From positions 1 through 9,910 of the forward strand of contig CAZIGW010000012.1 in the NCBI GenBank assembly GCA_964538565.1: a stretch of 9,910 nt of DNA, in the 5' to 3' direction. Shown one piece after another: positions 1-4,829 of this stretch. Position numbers and translations under genes: made by a program. The notes beneath the pieces were generated by a model, which saw only the letters and a list, made by a program, of their open reading frames with translations, was not told the origin of the DNA and did not search any database. The DNA comes from CAYVBN01 sp964538565. Lineage in GTDB: Bacteria; Pseudomonadota; Alphaproteobacteria; Rhizobiales; Xanthobacteraceae. The stretch's first letter is position 1; each line of letters starts with the position of its first letter.

Positions 1-1312
1 CGGCATGAGCGCCTACGAGATGATGCTGTCCGAGAGCCAGGAGCGCATGCTGATGGTGCTGCGCCCGGAGAAGGAGAAGGAAGCCGAGGCGATCTTCCGC
101 AAGTGGGGGCTCGACTTCGCCATCGTGGGCGAGACAAATCCATCGAAGCGTTTCGTCGTGCGCCACGGCGGCGACGTCATGGCCGACCTGCCGATCAAGG
201 AACTCGGCGACGAGGCGCCCGTCTATGACCGGCCATTCCGCTTCGCTGCGCCGCGGCCGCGGGTCGAGGCGGCCGAGGTCGCGCCGCCGACGGGGCTCGC
301 CGACGCGCTCGAAGAGCTGATCGGCTGTCCCGATCTCTGCTCCAGGCGCTGGGTCTGGGAACAGTACGACCACGTGATCCTCGGCAATACCGTACAGCGG
401 CCCGGTGGCGACGCAGCCGTGGTGCGCGTCGAGGAGGGCCCGAAGGCGCTGGCGCTCACCGCCGACGTGACCCCGCGCTACTGCGAAGCCGATCCGTTCG
501 AGGGCGGCAAGCAGGCGGTCGCCGAAGCGTGGCGCAATCTCACCGCGGTCGGCGCGCGGCCGCTCGCGCTCACCGACAATCTCAACTTCGGCAGTCCGGA
601 ACGGCCGGAGATCATGGGCCAGTTCGTCGGCTGCATCCGTGGCATCGGCGAGGCCTGCCGGGCGCTCGATTTCCCGGTCGTCTCCGGCAACGTCTCGCTC
701 TACAACGAGACCAACGGCCGGGCGATCCTGCCGACGCCCACCATCGGCGGCGTCGGGCTGATCGAGGATCTCAGCAAGACGGCCACGATCGCGTTCAAGG
801 CGGAGGGCGATGTCATCCTGCTCGTCGGCGACACCGCCGGCTGGCTCGGCCAGTCGCTCTACCTGCGCGAGATCTGCGGGCGCGAGGAGGGGGCGCCGCC
901 CCCGGTCGATCTCGCCGCCGAGCGCCGCAACGGCGATTTCGTGCGCGCGCTCATCGCCGAGGGTCTCGCGGGCGCGGTGCACGACGTTTCCGACGGCGGA
1001 TTGCTCGTCGCGCTGGCCGAGATGGCGATGGCGTCCGACATCGGCGCGCACCTCGCCGCGGCGCCGGGCGGCGTGCCGGCGCACGGCTTCTGGTTCGGCG
1101 AGGACCAGGCGCGCTACCTGCTCACGGTCCCGGCCGCGCGCGAAACCGAAATCCTCGCGCGCGCGGCGCGCGGCAACGTCCCGGCGCGGCGCATCGGAAC
1201 AACGGGCGGCGACGCGCTGACGCTTTCCGGCGAGCGGCCGAGTCTGATAAAGGCACTCAGGGAACGCTTCGAAGGCTGGTTTCCCGCCTATATGGCGGGC
1301 GAACGGGCCTGA
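1..1312 (+). CDS. purL: Phosphoribosylformylglycinamidine synthase subunit PurL (3' part)
   Basis: PurL is the synthetase subunit that, with PurS and glutaminase PurQ, makes formylglycinamidine ribonucleotide from FGAR, ATP and ammonia (step 4 of purine synthesis, cytosol). The frame is open from base 2, and the Met at base 5 is internal: it begins the conserved stretch GMSAYEMMLSESQERMLMVL. About 436 residues are present of a small-type PurL that is usually about 735, so roughly the last 60% is seen. Visible PurM/PurL-fold motifs are GGKQAVAEAWRNL followed by TDNLNFGSPERPEIMGQ (about 500-620), VSGNVSLYNETNG (about 680-720), PTPTIGGVG (about 733-760) and the C-terminal HDVSDGGLL (about 979-1008). 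The TGA ends at 1312, with the BolA gene 15 nt downstream, suggesting cotranscription. The frame looks intact; truncation is only by the window edge. Confidence 0.97.
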   Translation, partial: GMSAYEMMLSESQERMLMVLRPEKEKEAEAIFRKWGLDFAIVGETNPSKRFVVRHGGDVMADLPIKELGDEAPVYDRPFRFAAPRPRVEAAEVAPPTGLADALEELIGCPDLCSRRWVWEQYDHVILGNTVQRPGGDAAVVRVEEGPKALALTADVTPRYCEADPFEGGKQAVAEAWRNLTAVGARPLALTDNLNFGSPERPEIMGQFVGCIRGIGEACRALDFPVVSGNVSLYNETNGRAILPTPTIGGVGLIEDLSKTATIAFKAEGDVILLVGDTAGWLGQSLYLREICGREEGAPPPVDLAAERRNGDFVRALIAEGLAGAVHDVSDGGLLVALAEMAMASDIGAHLAAAPGGVPAHGFWFGEDQARYLLTVPAARETEILARAARGNVPARRIGTTGGDALTLSGERPSLIKALRERFEGWFPAYMAGERA

Positions 1313-1327
1313 GCACGGAGACCACCG

Positions 1328-1564
1328 ATGCCGATGGACGCACGCGAGATCGAACGGCTGATCAAGGCGCGGATTCCCGACGCCGAGGTCAGCATCCGCG
1401 ATCTTGCCGGGGACGGCGACCACTACGCAGCGACGGTCATCGCCGAATCCTTCCGCGGCAAGTCGCGGGTGCAGCAGCATCAGCTTGTCTACGAGGCGCT
1501 GCGCGCCGAGATGGGCGGCAAGCTGCATGCGCTGGCGCTGCAGACGGGTATTCCCGACAGGTGA
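1328..1564 (+). CDS. bolA: BolA-family iron-sulfur trafficking protein
   Basis: This is a 78-residue single-domain BolA/IbaG-type protein. Family members bind a [2Fe-2S] cluster jointly with CGFS monothiol glutaredoxins and act in iron-sulfur cluster delivery or iron signalling in the cytosol. The whole chain fits the family: an N-terminal helix (AREIERLIKARIPD), the strand segment GDGDHYAATVIAESF (28-42), the helix-turn-helix-like part GKSRVQQHQLVYEAL (44-58), and the invariant C-terminal His at 67 in GGKLHALALQ. The start at 1328 is chosen over the Met two codons later because GGAG (1317-1320) lies 7 nt upstream. It sits 15 nt after purL and just before grxD, its expected partner. The symbol is given in the broad family sense: the protein is shorter than E. 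coli BolA (105 aa), and which BolA subclass it belongs to is not settled. Confidence 0.93.
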   Translation: MPMDAREIERLIKARIPDAEVSIRDLAGDGDHYAATVIAESFRGKSRVQQHQLVYEALRAEMGGKLHALALQTGIPDR

Positions 1565-1596
1565 GCGGGGCCGCGCCGGGGCCATCGCTCCGCCCT

Positions 1597-1625
1597 TTGG
1601 CGGCGGGCCGCTCCTGCGCTACATA
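1597..1625 (+). promoter_or_regulatory. Candidate sigma-70 promoter of grxD
   Basis: TTGGCG (1597-1602) and TACATA (1620-1625) are separated by exactly 17 nt in the 123-nt gap between bolA and grxD. The -10 region lies in a 10-bp perfect palindrome, ACATATATGT (1621-1630), an unusual AT-rich island in this GC-rich sequence. A start near 1632 would give a leader of about 55 nt that includes a small hairpin (GCGCCC/GGGCGC, 1649-1664). Agreement with the -10 consensus is only partial, so this is a candidate. Confidence 0.4.
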
Positions 1626-1687
1626 TATGTCAGGTCGAATGCCGATTGGCGCCCGTGCGGGCGCGTACCGAAGCAAGGACGAGTTTC

Positions 1688-2026
1688 ATGGGAATCGAAC
1701 AATTCATCGACAACGAGGTGAAGTCGAACGACGTGGTGCTGTTCATGAAGGGAACGCCGCAGTTCCCGATGTGCGGCTTTTCCGGCCAGGTCGTGCAGAT
1801 CCTCGACTATCTGGGCGTGCCCTACAAGGGGTTGAACGTGCTCGAATCCGACGACCTGCGCCAGGGCATCAAGACCTACTCGAACTGGCCGACCATTCCC
1901 CAGCTCTACGTGAAGGGCGAGTTCGTCGGCGGCTGCGACATCATCCGCGAGATGTTCCAGGCCGGCGAGCTGCAGACGCTGCTCAAGGACAAGGGCGTGC
2001 CGGTGAAGGACGCCGCACAGGCCTGA
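1688..2026 (+). CDS. grxD: Grx4-type monothiol glutaredoxin (CGFS)
   Basis: This 112-residue monothiol glutaredoxin binds and transfers [2Fe-2S] clusters as a homodimer with glutathione, or as a heterodimer with BolA, rather than mainly reducing disulfides. The sequence shows VVLFMKGTP (16-24, with Lys21 that contacts glutathione), the signature MCGFS with the active Cys at 29, the TVP-loop equivalent WPTIPQLYV (67-75, cis-Pro71), and GEFVGGCDI (77-85), the GGxD glutathione site. The length is normal for bacterial GrxD. The start at 1688 gives the standard MGIEQFIDNEV N-terminus and has AGGA upstream (about 1675-1678). Upstream in-frame Met 1646 would add 14 non-conserved residues and lies in the leader hairpin, so it is rejected. 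Its place behind purL and bolA supports a BolA-GrxD pair; a separate promoter may also drive it. Confidence 0.96.
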   Translation: MGIEQFIDNEVKSNDVVLFMKGTPQFPMCGFSGQVVQILDYLGVPYKGLNVLESDDLRQGIKTYSNWPTIPQLYVKGEFVGGCDIIREMFQAGELQTLLKDKGVPVKDAAQA

Positions 2027-2103
2027 ATCCGGCGCGTCGCTCCCGCGGCCCGTCCAGCCCAATTCGTGATTCGTCTTTCGCTCGGGCGATTCCCGGCCGA
2101 TCC

Positions 2104-2155
2104 CCCGGTCGTGTGGCAAGGCGCCGGGTGTGGCGACCGGGCATGCCCGCCGGGC
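2104..2155. terminator. Possible bidirectional terminator between convergent genes
   Basis: Between grxD (plus) and the small membrane gene (minus) lies an 8-bp perfect inverted repeat, CCCGGTCG (2104-2111) with CGACCGGG (2134-2141), followed by a short GCCC/GGGC hairpin (2145-2155). Neither has a clear T tract, so intrinsic termination is uncertain. The position between converging stop codons is the main support. Confidence 0.3.
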
Positions 2156-2165
2156 TTGCGGTCGC

Positions 2166-2417
2166 TCAGTCGGGACGCGGGGCTTTCGCGCGGCTGAGGA
2201 TCAGGAAGACGAGCGCGAGCACGATGGCGAGCCCGACCAGGGTCTGCGGCTGCAGCCCATTGGCGAACTTGAGCACGTTGTCCGCCACCGAGGAGACGAA
2301 GACACCCGAATCCTGCCCGAGGATGAGATAGATCAGGATCAGCGCCAGGACCGTCAGGAATCCCAGCTCGACGAAGCGCCAGAGAAATTGCCGAGTCCGT
2401 TCGAGCACCTCCAACAT
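2166..2417 (-). CDS. Small two-helix membrane protein B (paralogue of 2523-2756)
   Basis: This is an 83-residue protein of unknown function that I cannot assign to a named family. It has a basic/amphipathic N-terminus (MLEVLERTRQFLWRF), a first hydrophobic helix at about 17-34, a short polar/amphipathic linker (QDSGVFVSSVADNVLKFANG), a second hydrophobic helix at about 59-76 and a basic tail (SRAKAPRP), consistent with two inner-membrane spans and cytosolic termini. It aligns along nearly its whole length with the gene just upstream on the same strand: ELG against EVG, the xVxNxxKxxxxL linker pattern, and a shared LVGL at 60-63. That points to tandem duplication. The start at 2417 has a strong GGAGGGGAG ribosome site, but this site is predicted to be paired in a hairpin. 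It is 105 nt downstream of its paralogue and probably cotranscribed. Confidence 0.8.
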   Translation of the reverse strand: MLEVLERTRQFLWRFVELGFLTVLALILIYLILGQDSGVFVSSVADNVLKFANGLQPQTLVGLAIVLALVFLILSRAKAPRPD

Positions 2418-2420
2418 GCT

Positions 2421-2437
2421 CCCCTCCGCGTGAGGGG
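2421..2437 (-). promoter_or_regulatory. Hairpin covering the ribosome site of small membrane gene B
   Basis: In the minus-strand transcript CCCCTC (2437-2432) can pair with GAGGGG (2426-2421) across a 5-nt loop, three bases before the ATG at 2417. The paired GAGGGG is the core of the Shine-Dalgarno sequence. A second upstream CTCCCC can also pair with the overlapping GGGGAG. The ribosome site is therefore likely occluded unless opened. Confidence 0.45.
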
Positions 2438-2522
2438 TGGGGAGGCTGGCGCCCCCCGCACCCGGTTCGCAAGTCGCGACGCGGCTCGGTCGCGGTCGTC
2501 CGAGAACGAGAGAACGGCGCCG

Positions 2523-2756
2523 TCAGGCGAGCTTACGGTTCGAGAACAGCCAAAGAATGATGCCGAGGGCGATCAAGCCGACGAGCCCGTTCGAGCCGAG
2601 ATCCTTCACGATACCCATGATGTTGGCGACGACGGTTCCGAAGAACGGAAGATTCGCCCCCACCAGCAGCGCGCATACGATGGCGAGCGCGAGCAGCATC
2701 AGCCCGACTTCCGTCAGTGCCCCGATCCAATGTTTCACAGCCTGCAACTTATCCAT
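2523..2756 (-). CDS. Small two-helix membrane protein A
   Basis: This is a 77-residue membrane protein of unknown function. After a short amphipathic N-terminus (MDKLQAVKHWIGAL) come a hydrophobic helix at about 17-34, a linker with PFFGTVVANIMGIVKDLG (37-54), a second hydrophobic helix at about 57-71 and a basic end (SNRKLA). Gly-rich helix faces suggest tight packing or self-assembly. The same two-helix layout, charge distribution and linker pattern recur in the next gene (2166-2417), so the two are paralogues or partner subunits. The start at 2756 is supported by AAGGGGAG about 8 nt upstream. A RIME-like palindrome lies only 30 nt before the start, inside the probable leader. I considered a holin-like or toxin peptide, but nothing nearby (no endolysin, no antitoxin) supports it. 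Confidence 0.8.
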   Translation of the reverse strand: MDKLQAVKHWIGALTEVGLMLLALAIVCALLVGANLPFFGTVVANIMGIVKDLGSNGLVGLIALGIILWLFSNRKLA

Positions 2757-2784
2757 GAGCAGTTCTCCCCTTAGTGAGCTCCGG

Positions 2785-2838
2785 GAGCGCGATCAGCAAA
2801 AGTGGATCCCGGTTTTGCGGTCGATCGCGCCCTAACGC
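2785..2838. repeat. RIME-like palindromic intergenic repeat
   Basis: This is an imperfect palindrome with outer arms GCGCGATC (2787-2794) and GATCGCGC (2823-2830), inner arms GCAAAA (2796-2801) and TTTTGC (2813-2818), and a central GGATCC (2804-2809). The flanking CCTAACGC completes the unit. Read on the minus strand it has the look I recall for the abundant intergenic palindromes (RIME/Bru-RS-like) of Rhizobiales genomes, in which a GCAAAACCGG-type arm faces a CCACTTTTGC-type arm. Only one copy is present here, so its repeat nature rests on recognition of the family pattern. It would be transcribed as a hairpin in the leader of gene A. Confidence 0.6.
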
Positions 2839-2938
2839 ATTCAATCGACGCGTGATTGTCTCGGCCGACCGGAATTCCACCCCGCCGGATCACGCGCGAA
2901 GCAGGTACCCAAACTGCCACCAGATGTAGAAAGCTGCT

Positions 2939-3002
2939 CCCAATTGCCCACTACATCAAGGCCGCATCGGCGCGGCGGGGCGGGATATCCCCCGCAATTG
3001 GG
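2939..3002. other. Dyad-bounded structured segment
   Basis: A perfect 9-bp inverted repeat, CCCAATTGC (2939-2947) and GCAATTGGG (2994-3002), encloses 46 nt that can form two further small stems: GCCGC/GCGGC around 2961-2976, and a stem built on the palindrome GGGATATCCC. The whole could fold as a three-way junction in RNA or act as separated protein half-sites. No function is recognised. Confidence 0.35.
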
Positions 3003-3054
3003 CCCGTTGGGACGCCGAAACCGCCCCCCGAACGGGACGAGCGTGCGGACGGCA

Positions 3055-3086
3055 GCAAAAAAGCCTGCGGCACGGGCCGCAGGCTT
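3055..3086 (-). terminator. Intrinsic terminator of rpsD
   Basis: AAGCCTGCGG (3061-3070) and CCGCAGGCTT (3077-3086) form a perfect 10-bp stem with a 6-nt loop. On the minus strand the stem is followed by a run of six T (3062-3057, sharing two bases with the stem). This is a textbook rho-independent terminator, about 75 nt past the rpsD stop. Confidence 0.88.
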
Positions 3087-3119
3087 GGAGAATCACCGGA
3101 GAATCGCCGCGGGATGATT

Positions 3120-3153
3120 CCCGGGCAGGACGTTCGGAGGCGTCCTGCCCGGG
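3120..3153 (-). terminator. 13-bp hairpin directly after rpsD
   Basis: CCCGGGCAGGACG (3120-3132) and CGTCCTGCCCGGG (3141-3153) pair perfectly over 13 bp with an 8-nt loop, 9 nt beyond the rpsD stop codon. There is no T tract, so it more likely protects the mRNA 3' end or aids the T-rich terminator downstream than ends transcription alone. Confidence 0.5.
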
Positions 3154-3162
3154 CGCGAGGCG

Positions 3163-3780
3163 TCAGCGCGAGTAGTATTCGACGACCAGGTGCGGCTCCA
3201 TCTGCACCGGGTAGGGTACCTCGCCGATCTGCGGCACCCGCGTGAACTTCGCGGTCATCTTGGAGTGGTCGACCTCGATGTAGTCGGGCACGTCACGCTC
3301 GGCGAGCTGGCTCGCTTCCAGGACCATGGCAAGCTGGCGGGACTTTTCCTTCACCTCGATCACGTCGCCGGGCTTCACGCGGAAGCTCGGGATGTTGACC
3401 CGCCGGCCGTTCACCTTGACGTGGCCGTGGTTGATGAACTGGCGGGCGGCGAACGGGGTCGGGACGAACTTGGCGCGAAACACGACGGCATCGAGCCGGC
3501 GCTCGAGCAGCCCGATCAGGTGCGCGCCCGAGTCGCCCTTCAGCCGGATCGCTTCCTGGTAGATGGCGCGGAACTGGCGCTCGGAGATGTTGCCGTAGTA
3601 GCCCTTGAGCTTCTGCTTGGCGCGCAGCTGCACGCCGTAGTCGGAGAGCTTGCCCTTGCGGCGCTGGCCGTGCTGGCCGGGGCCATATTCGCGGCGGTTC
3701 ACGGGGCTCTTCGGCCGGCCCCAGATGTTCTGGCCCATGCGGCGATCGAGCTTGTACTTCGCCTCATTGCGCTTGGTCAT
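3163..3780 (-). CDS. rpsD: 30S ribosomal protein S4
   Basis: S4 is a primary 16S rRNA-binding protein that nucleates assembly of the 30S body; in other bacteria it also represses its own synthesis. The 205-residue length is standard. The N-terminal S4 region runs from MTKRNEAKYKLDRRMG through WGRPKSPVNRREYGPGQHG and KLSDYGVQLRAKQKLKGYYG, the form lacking zinc cysteines seen in alphaproteobacteria. The S4 RNA-binding domain follows at about 94-147 (RRLDAVVFRAKF, ARQFINHGHVKVNGRRVNIPS, VKPGDVIEVKEKS), and the C-terminus ends VVEYYSR as usual. The start at 3780 has GAGGA close upstream. It is set apart from the alpha ribosomal operon, with murI upstream on the same strand, and ends in a strong terminator. 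Its leader contains two hairpins (3829-3885) that could carry regulation. Confidence 0.98.
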   Translation of the reverse strand: MTKRNEAKYKLDRRMGQNIWGRPKSPVNRREYGPGQHGQRRKGKLSDYGVQLRAKQKLKGYYGNISERQFRAIYQEAIRLKGDSGAHLIGLLERRLDAVVFRAKFVPTPFAARQFINHGHVKVNGRRVNIPSFRVKPGDVIEVKEKSRQLAMVLEASQLAERDVPDYIEVDHSKMTAKFTRVPQIGEVPYPVQMEPHLVVEYYSR

Positions 3781-3828
3781 CGCGTCCTCAGGTCTGTCAT
3801 GCGGGTTGTCGAGGAACCGCGCCCTCCT

Positions 3829-3885
3829 CTGTCCCGGGCGGGGCCCGGAACCGACAGGTCTTGACCCCGAGCGCCGGGGAAGACC
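3829..3885 (-). promoter_or_regulatory. Structured leader of rpsD (two adjacent hairpins)
   Basis: Two dyads lie side by side 49-105 nt upstream of rpsD. One is GGTCTT/AAGACC (3857-3862 with 3880-3885), closing an inner CCCCG/CGGGG stem (3865-3869 with 3875-3879) with a two-base bulge. The other is CTGTC/GACAG (3829-3833 with 3853-3857), closing CCGGG/CCCGG (3834-3838 with 3844-3848). They share base 3857. If rpsD transcription starts upstream of them, this is a candidate S4 autoregulatory leader, which is inference only. Confidence 0.35.
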
Positions 3886-3902
3886 ACGGGTCGCGAAACG
3901 CC

Positions 3903-3927
3903 GCGCGGGCCCGCAAGAGGCCCGCGC
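3903..3927 (-). terminator. Hairpin after murI, probable terminator
   Basis: GCGCGGGCC (3903-3911) and GGCCCGCGC (3919-3927) form a perfect 9-bp GC stem with a 7-nt loop, about 35 nt past the murI stop. On the minus strand only a weak TTT follows (GGCGTTTCG). It probably ends, or attenuates, the rpe-purB-murI transcript ahead of rpsD. Confidence 0.45.
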
Positions 3928-3961
3928 AACGTCGTGTTTCTAGGGGCAAAGCCCGGACCTG

Positions 3962-4801
3962 TCAAACCGCGGCAAGCCTGGCCGGCTGGCCGATCCCGAA
4001 CCGGGCAAGGGCCCGGGCGAGCGCCGGCGAGGGGCTCCGGCCGGAGGTGAAAACCGCTGGCGCGAGACCGGTTTGCGCGGCCGCGCTGGCAGGCCCGATG
4101 AGGTCGACCACGCGCCGGGCGATGGCCGGGGCGGGGTCGACGAAGGCGACCGGCCAGGGCGCGAGCCGGATGAGGCGGTCGAGCAGCAGCGGGAAATGCG
4201 TGCAGGCGAGAACCATCGTGTCGGTGCGCCGGGCCCCCTCGTCGACGAAGGCCGGGGCAATCTCGGCCGAGATGACTGCCTCGTCGACCGGCTCCTCGCG
4301 CAGCGCCGCCTCGGCGATCGCCGCGAGGCGCGCGGAGCCCACCAGTGTCACCTCGCAGCCCTGCGCGAAATCGCGGATCAGCGCCTTCGTGTACTCGCGC
4401 GCCACCGTCGCCTGCGTGCCGAGCACCGACACGCGCCTGGTGCGCGAACTGGCACAGGCCGGCTTGATGGCCGGCACCGTGCCGACGAAAGGCACCGGGA
4501 ATTTTGCGCGCAACTGCGGCAGCACGAGGGTCGAGGCGGTGTTGCAGGCGATGACGACGAGGTCCGGCCGGTGCGCCGGGACCAGTTCGCCCATGACGGC
4601 TAGCACGCGCGCGACGAGCTCGGCCTCACCGTGGTCGCCGTAGGGAAAGAACGCGTCGTCGGCCGCGTAGACCAGCCGCGCGTCGGGCCGCGCCCTGGCG
4701 ATTTCACGAAAGACGGTGAGGCCGCCCAGGCCGGAATCGAACACCAGGATGGTCGGGGAGCCCGCCCCCGTGCTGCCCTCGGACGAATGATCGGCCGTCA
4801 T
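3962..4801 (-). CDS. murI: Glutamate racemase
   Basis: MurI interconverts L- and D-glutamate without a cofactor, supplying D-Glu for peptidoglycan stem peptides in the cytosol. The 279-residue protein carries both halves of the Asp/Glu racemase fold: FDSGLGGLTV (21-30, Asp22 and Ser23), ADDAFFPYG (47-55), the first catalytic Cys at 86 in ACNTAST, GTVPAIKP (107-114), VLGTQATV (126-133), and the second catalytic Cys at 200 with His202 in ACTHFPLL. All the key residues are in place, so it should be active. The first 16 residues (to SP before TILVFDSG) are a Ser/Gly-rich extension. No better start exists inside, but the ribosome site at 4801 is weak, fitting translation coupled to purB, whose stop lies 28 nt upstream. 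It is likely the last gene of an rpe-purB-murI operon. Confidence 0.96.
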   Translation of the reverse strand: MTADHSSEGSTGAGSPTILVFDSGLGGLTVFREIARARPDARLVYAADDAFFPYGDHGEAELVARVLAVMGELVPAHRPDLVVIACNTASTLVLPQLRAKFPVPFVGTVPAIKPACASSRTRRVSVLGTQATVAREYTKALIRDFAQGCEVTLVGSARLAAIAEAALREEPVDEAVISAEIAPAFVDEGARRTDTMVLACTHFPLLLDRLIRLAPWPVAFVDPAPAIARRVVDLIGPASAAAQTGLAPAVFTSGRSPSPALARALARFGIGQPARLAAV

Positions 4802-4829
4802 GACCCGTTCGCTCGTGGCACGTTCGATC

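Larger units (their letters stand above)
2757..3162. other. 406-bp intergenic region between small membrane gene A and rpsD
   Basis: I see no credible gene here: the open frames lack a ribosome site and recognisable protein features. From right to left it holds a 13-bp hairpin just past the rpsD stop, rpsD's intrinsic terminator, a 64-nt segment bounded by a 9-bp dyad, about 100 bp without clear features, and a RIME-like palindromic repeat next to gene A. The promoter of gene A should lie here on the minus strand, but I could not find convincing -35/-10, EcfG-type or heat-shock-type boxes. Confidence 0.7.

Noticed and set aside
529..2331. Long plus-strand open frame running through purL, bolA and grxD (600 codons)
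   Set aside because: It is an Arg/Ala/Gly-rich frame overlapping three recognised genes in another phase, without motifs or a ribosome site.
2166..2756. Type I toxin or phage holin for the small membrane proteins
   Set aside because: No antitoxin RNA, endolysin or phage gene is nearby, and the two-gene paralogue layout in core chromosome does not suggest either.
2839..2940. EcfG-type (GGAAC-N16/17-GTT) promoter for gene A around GGAAT on the minus strand
   Set aside because: The -35-like GGAAT has no matching GTT at the right spacing.
2856..3245. Plus-strand open frame across the intergenic region and rpsD 3' end
   Set aside because: It contains two strong hairpins and the rpsD terminator, lacks a ribosome site, and its translation is Arg/Pro-rich without motifs.
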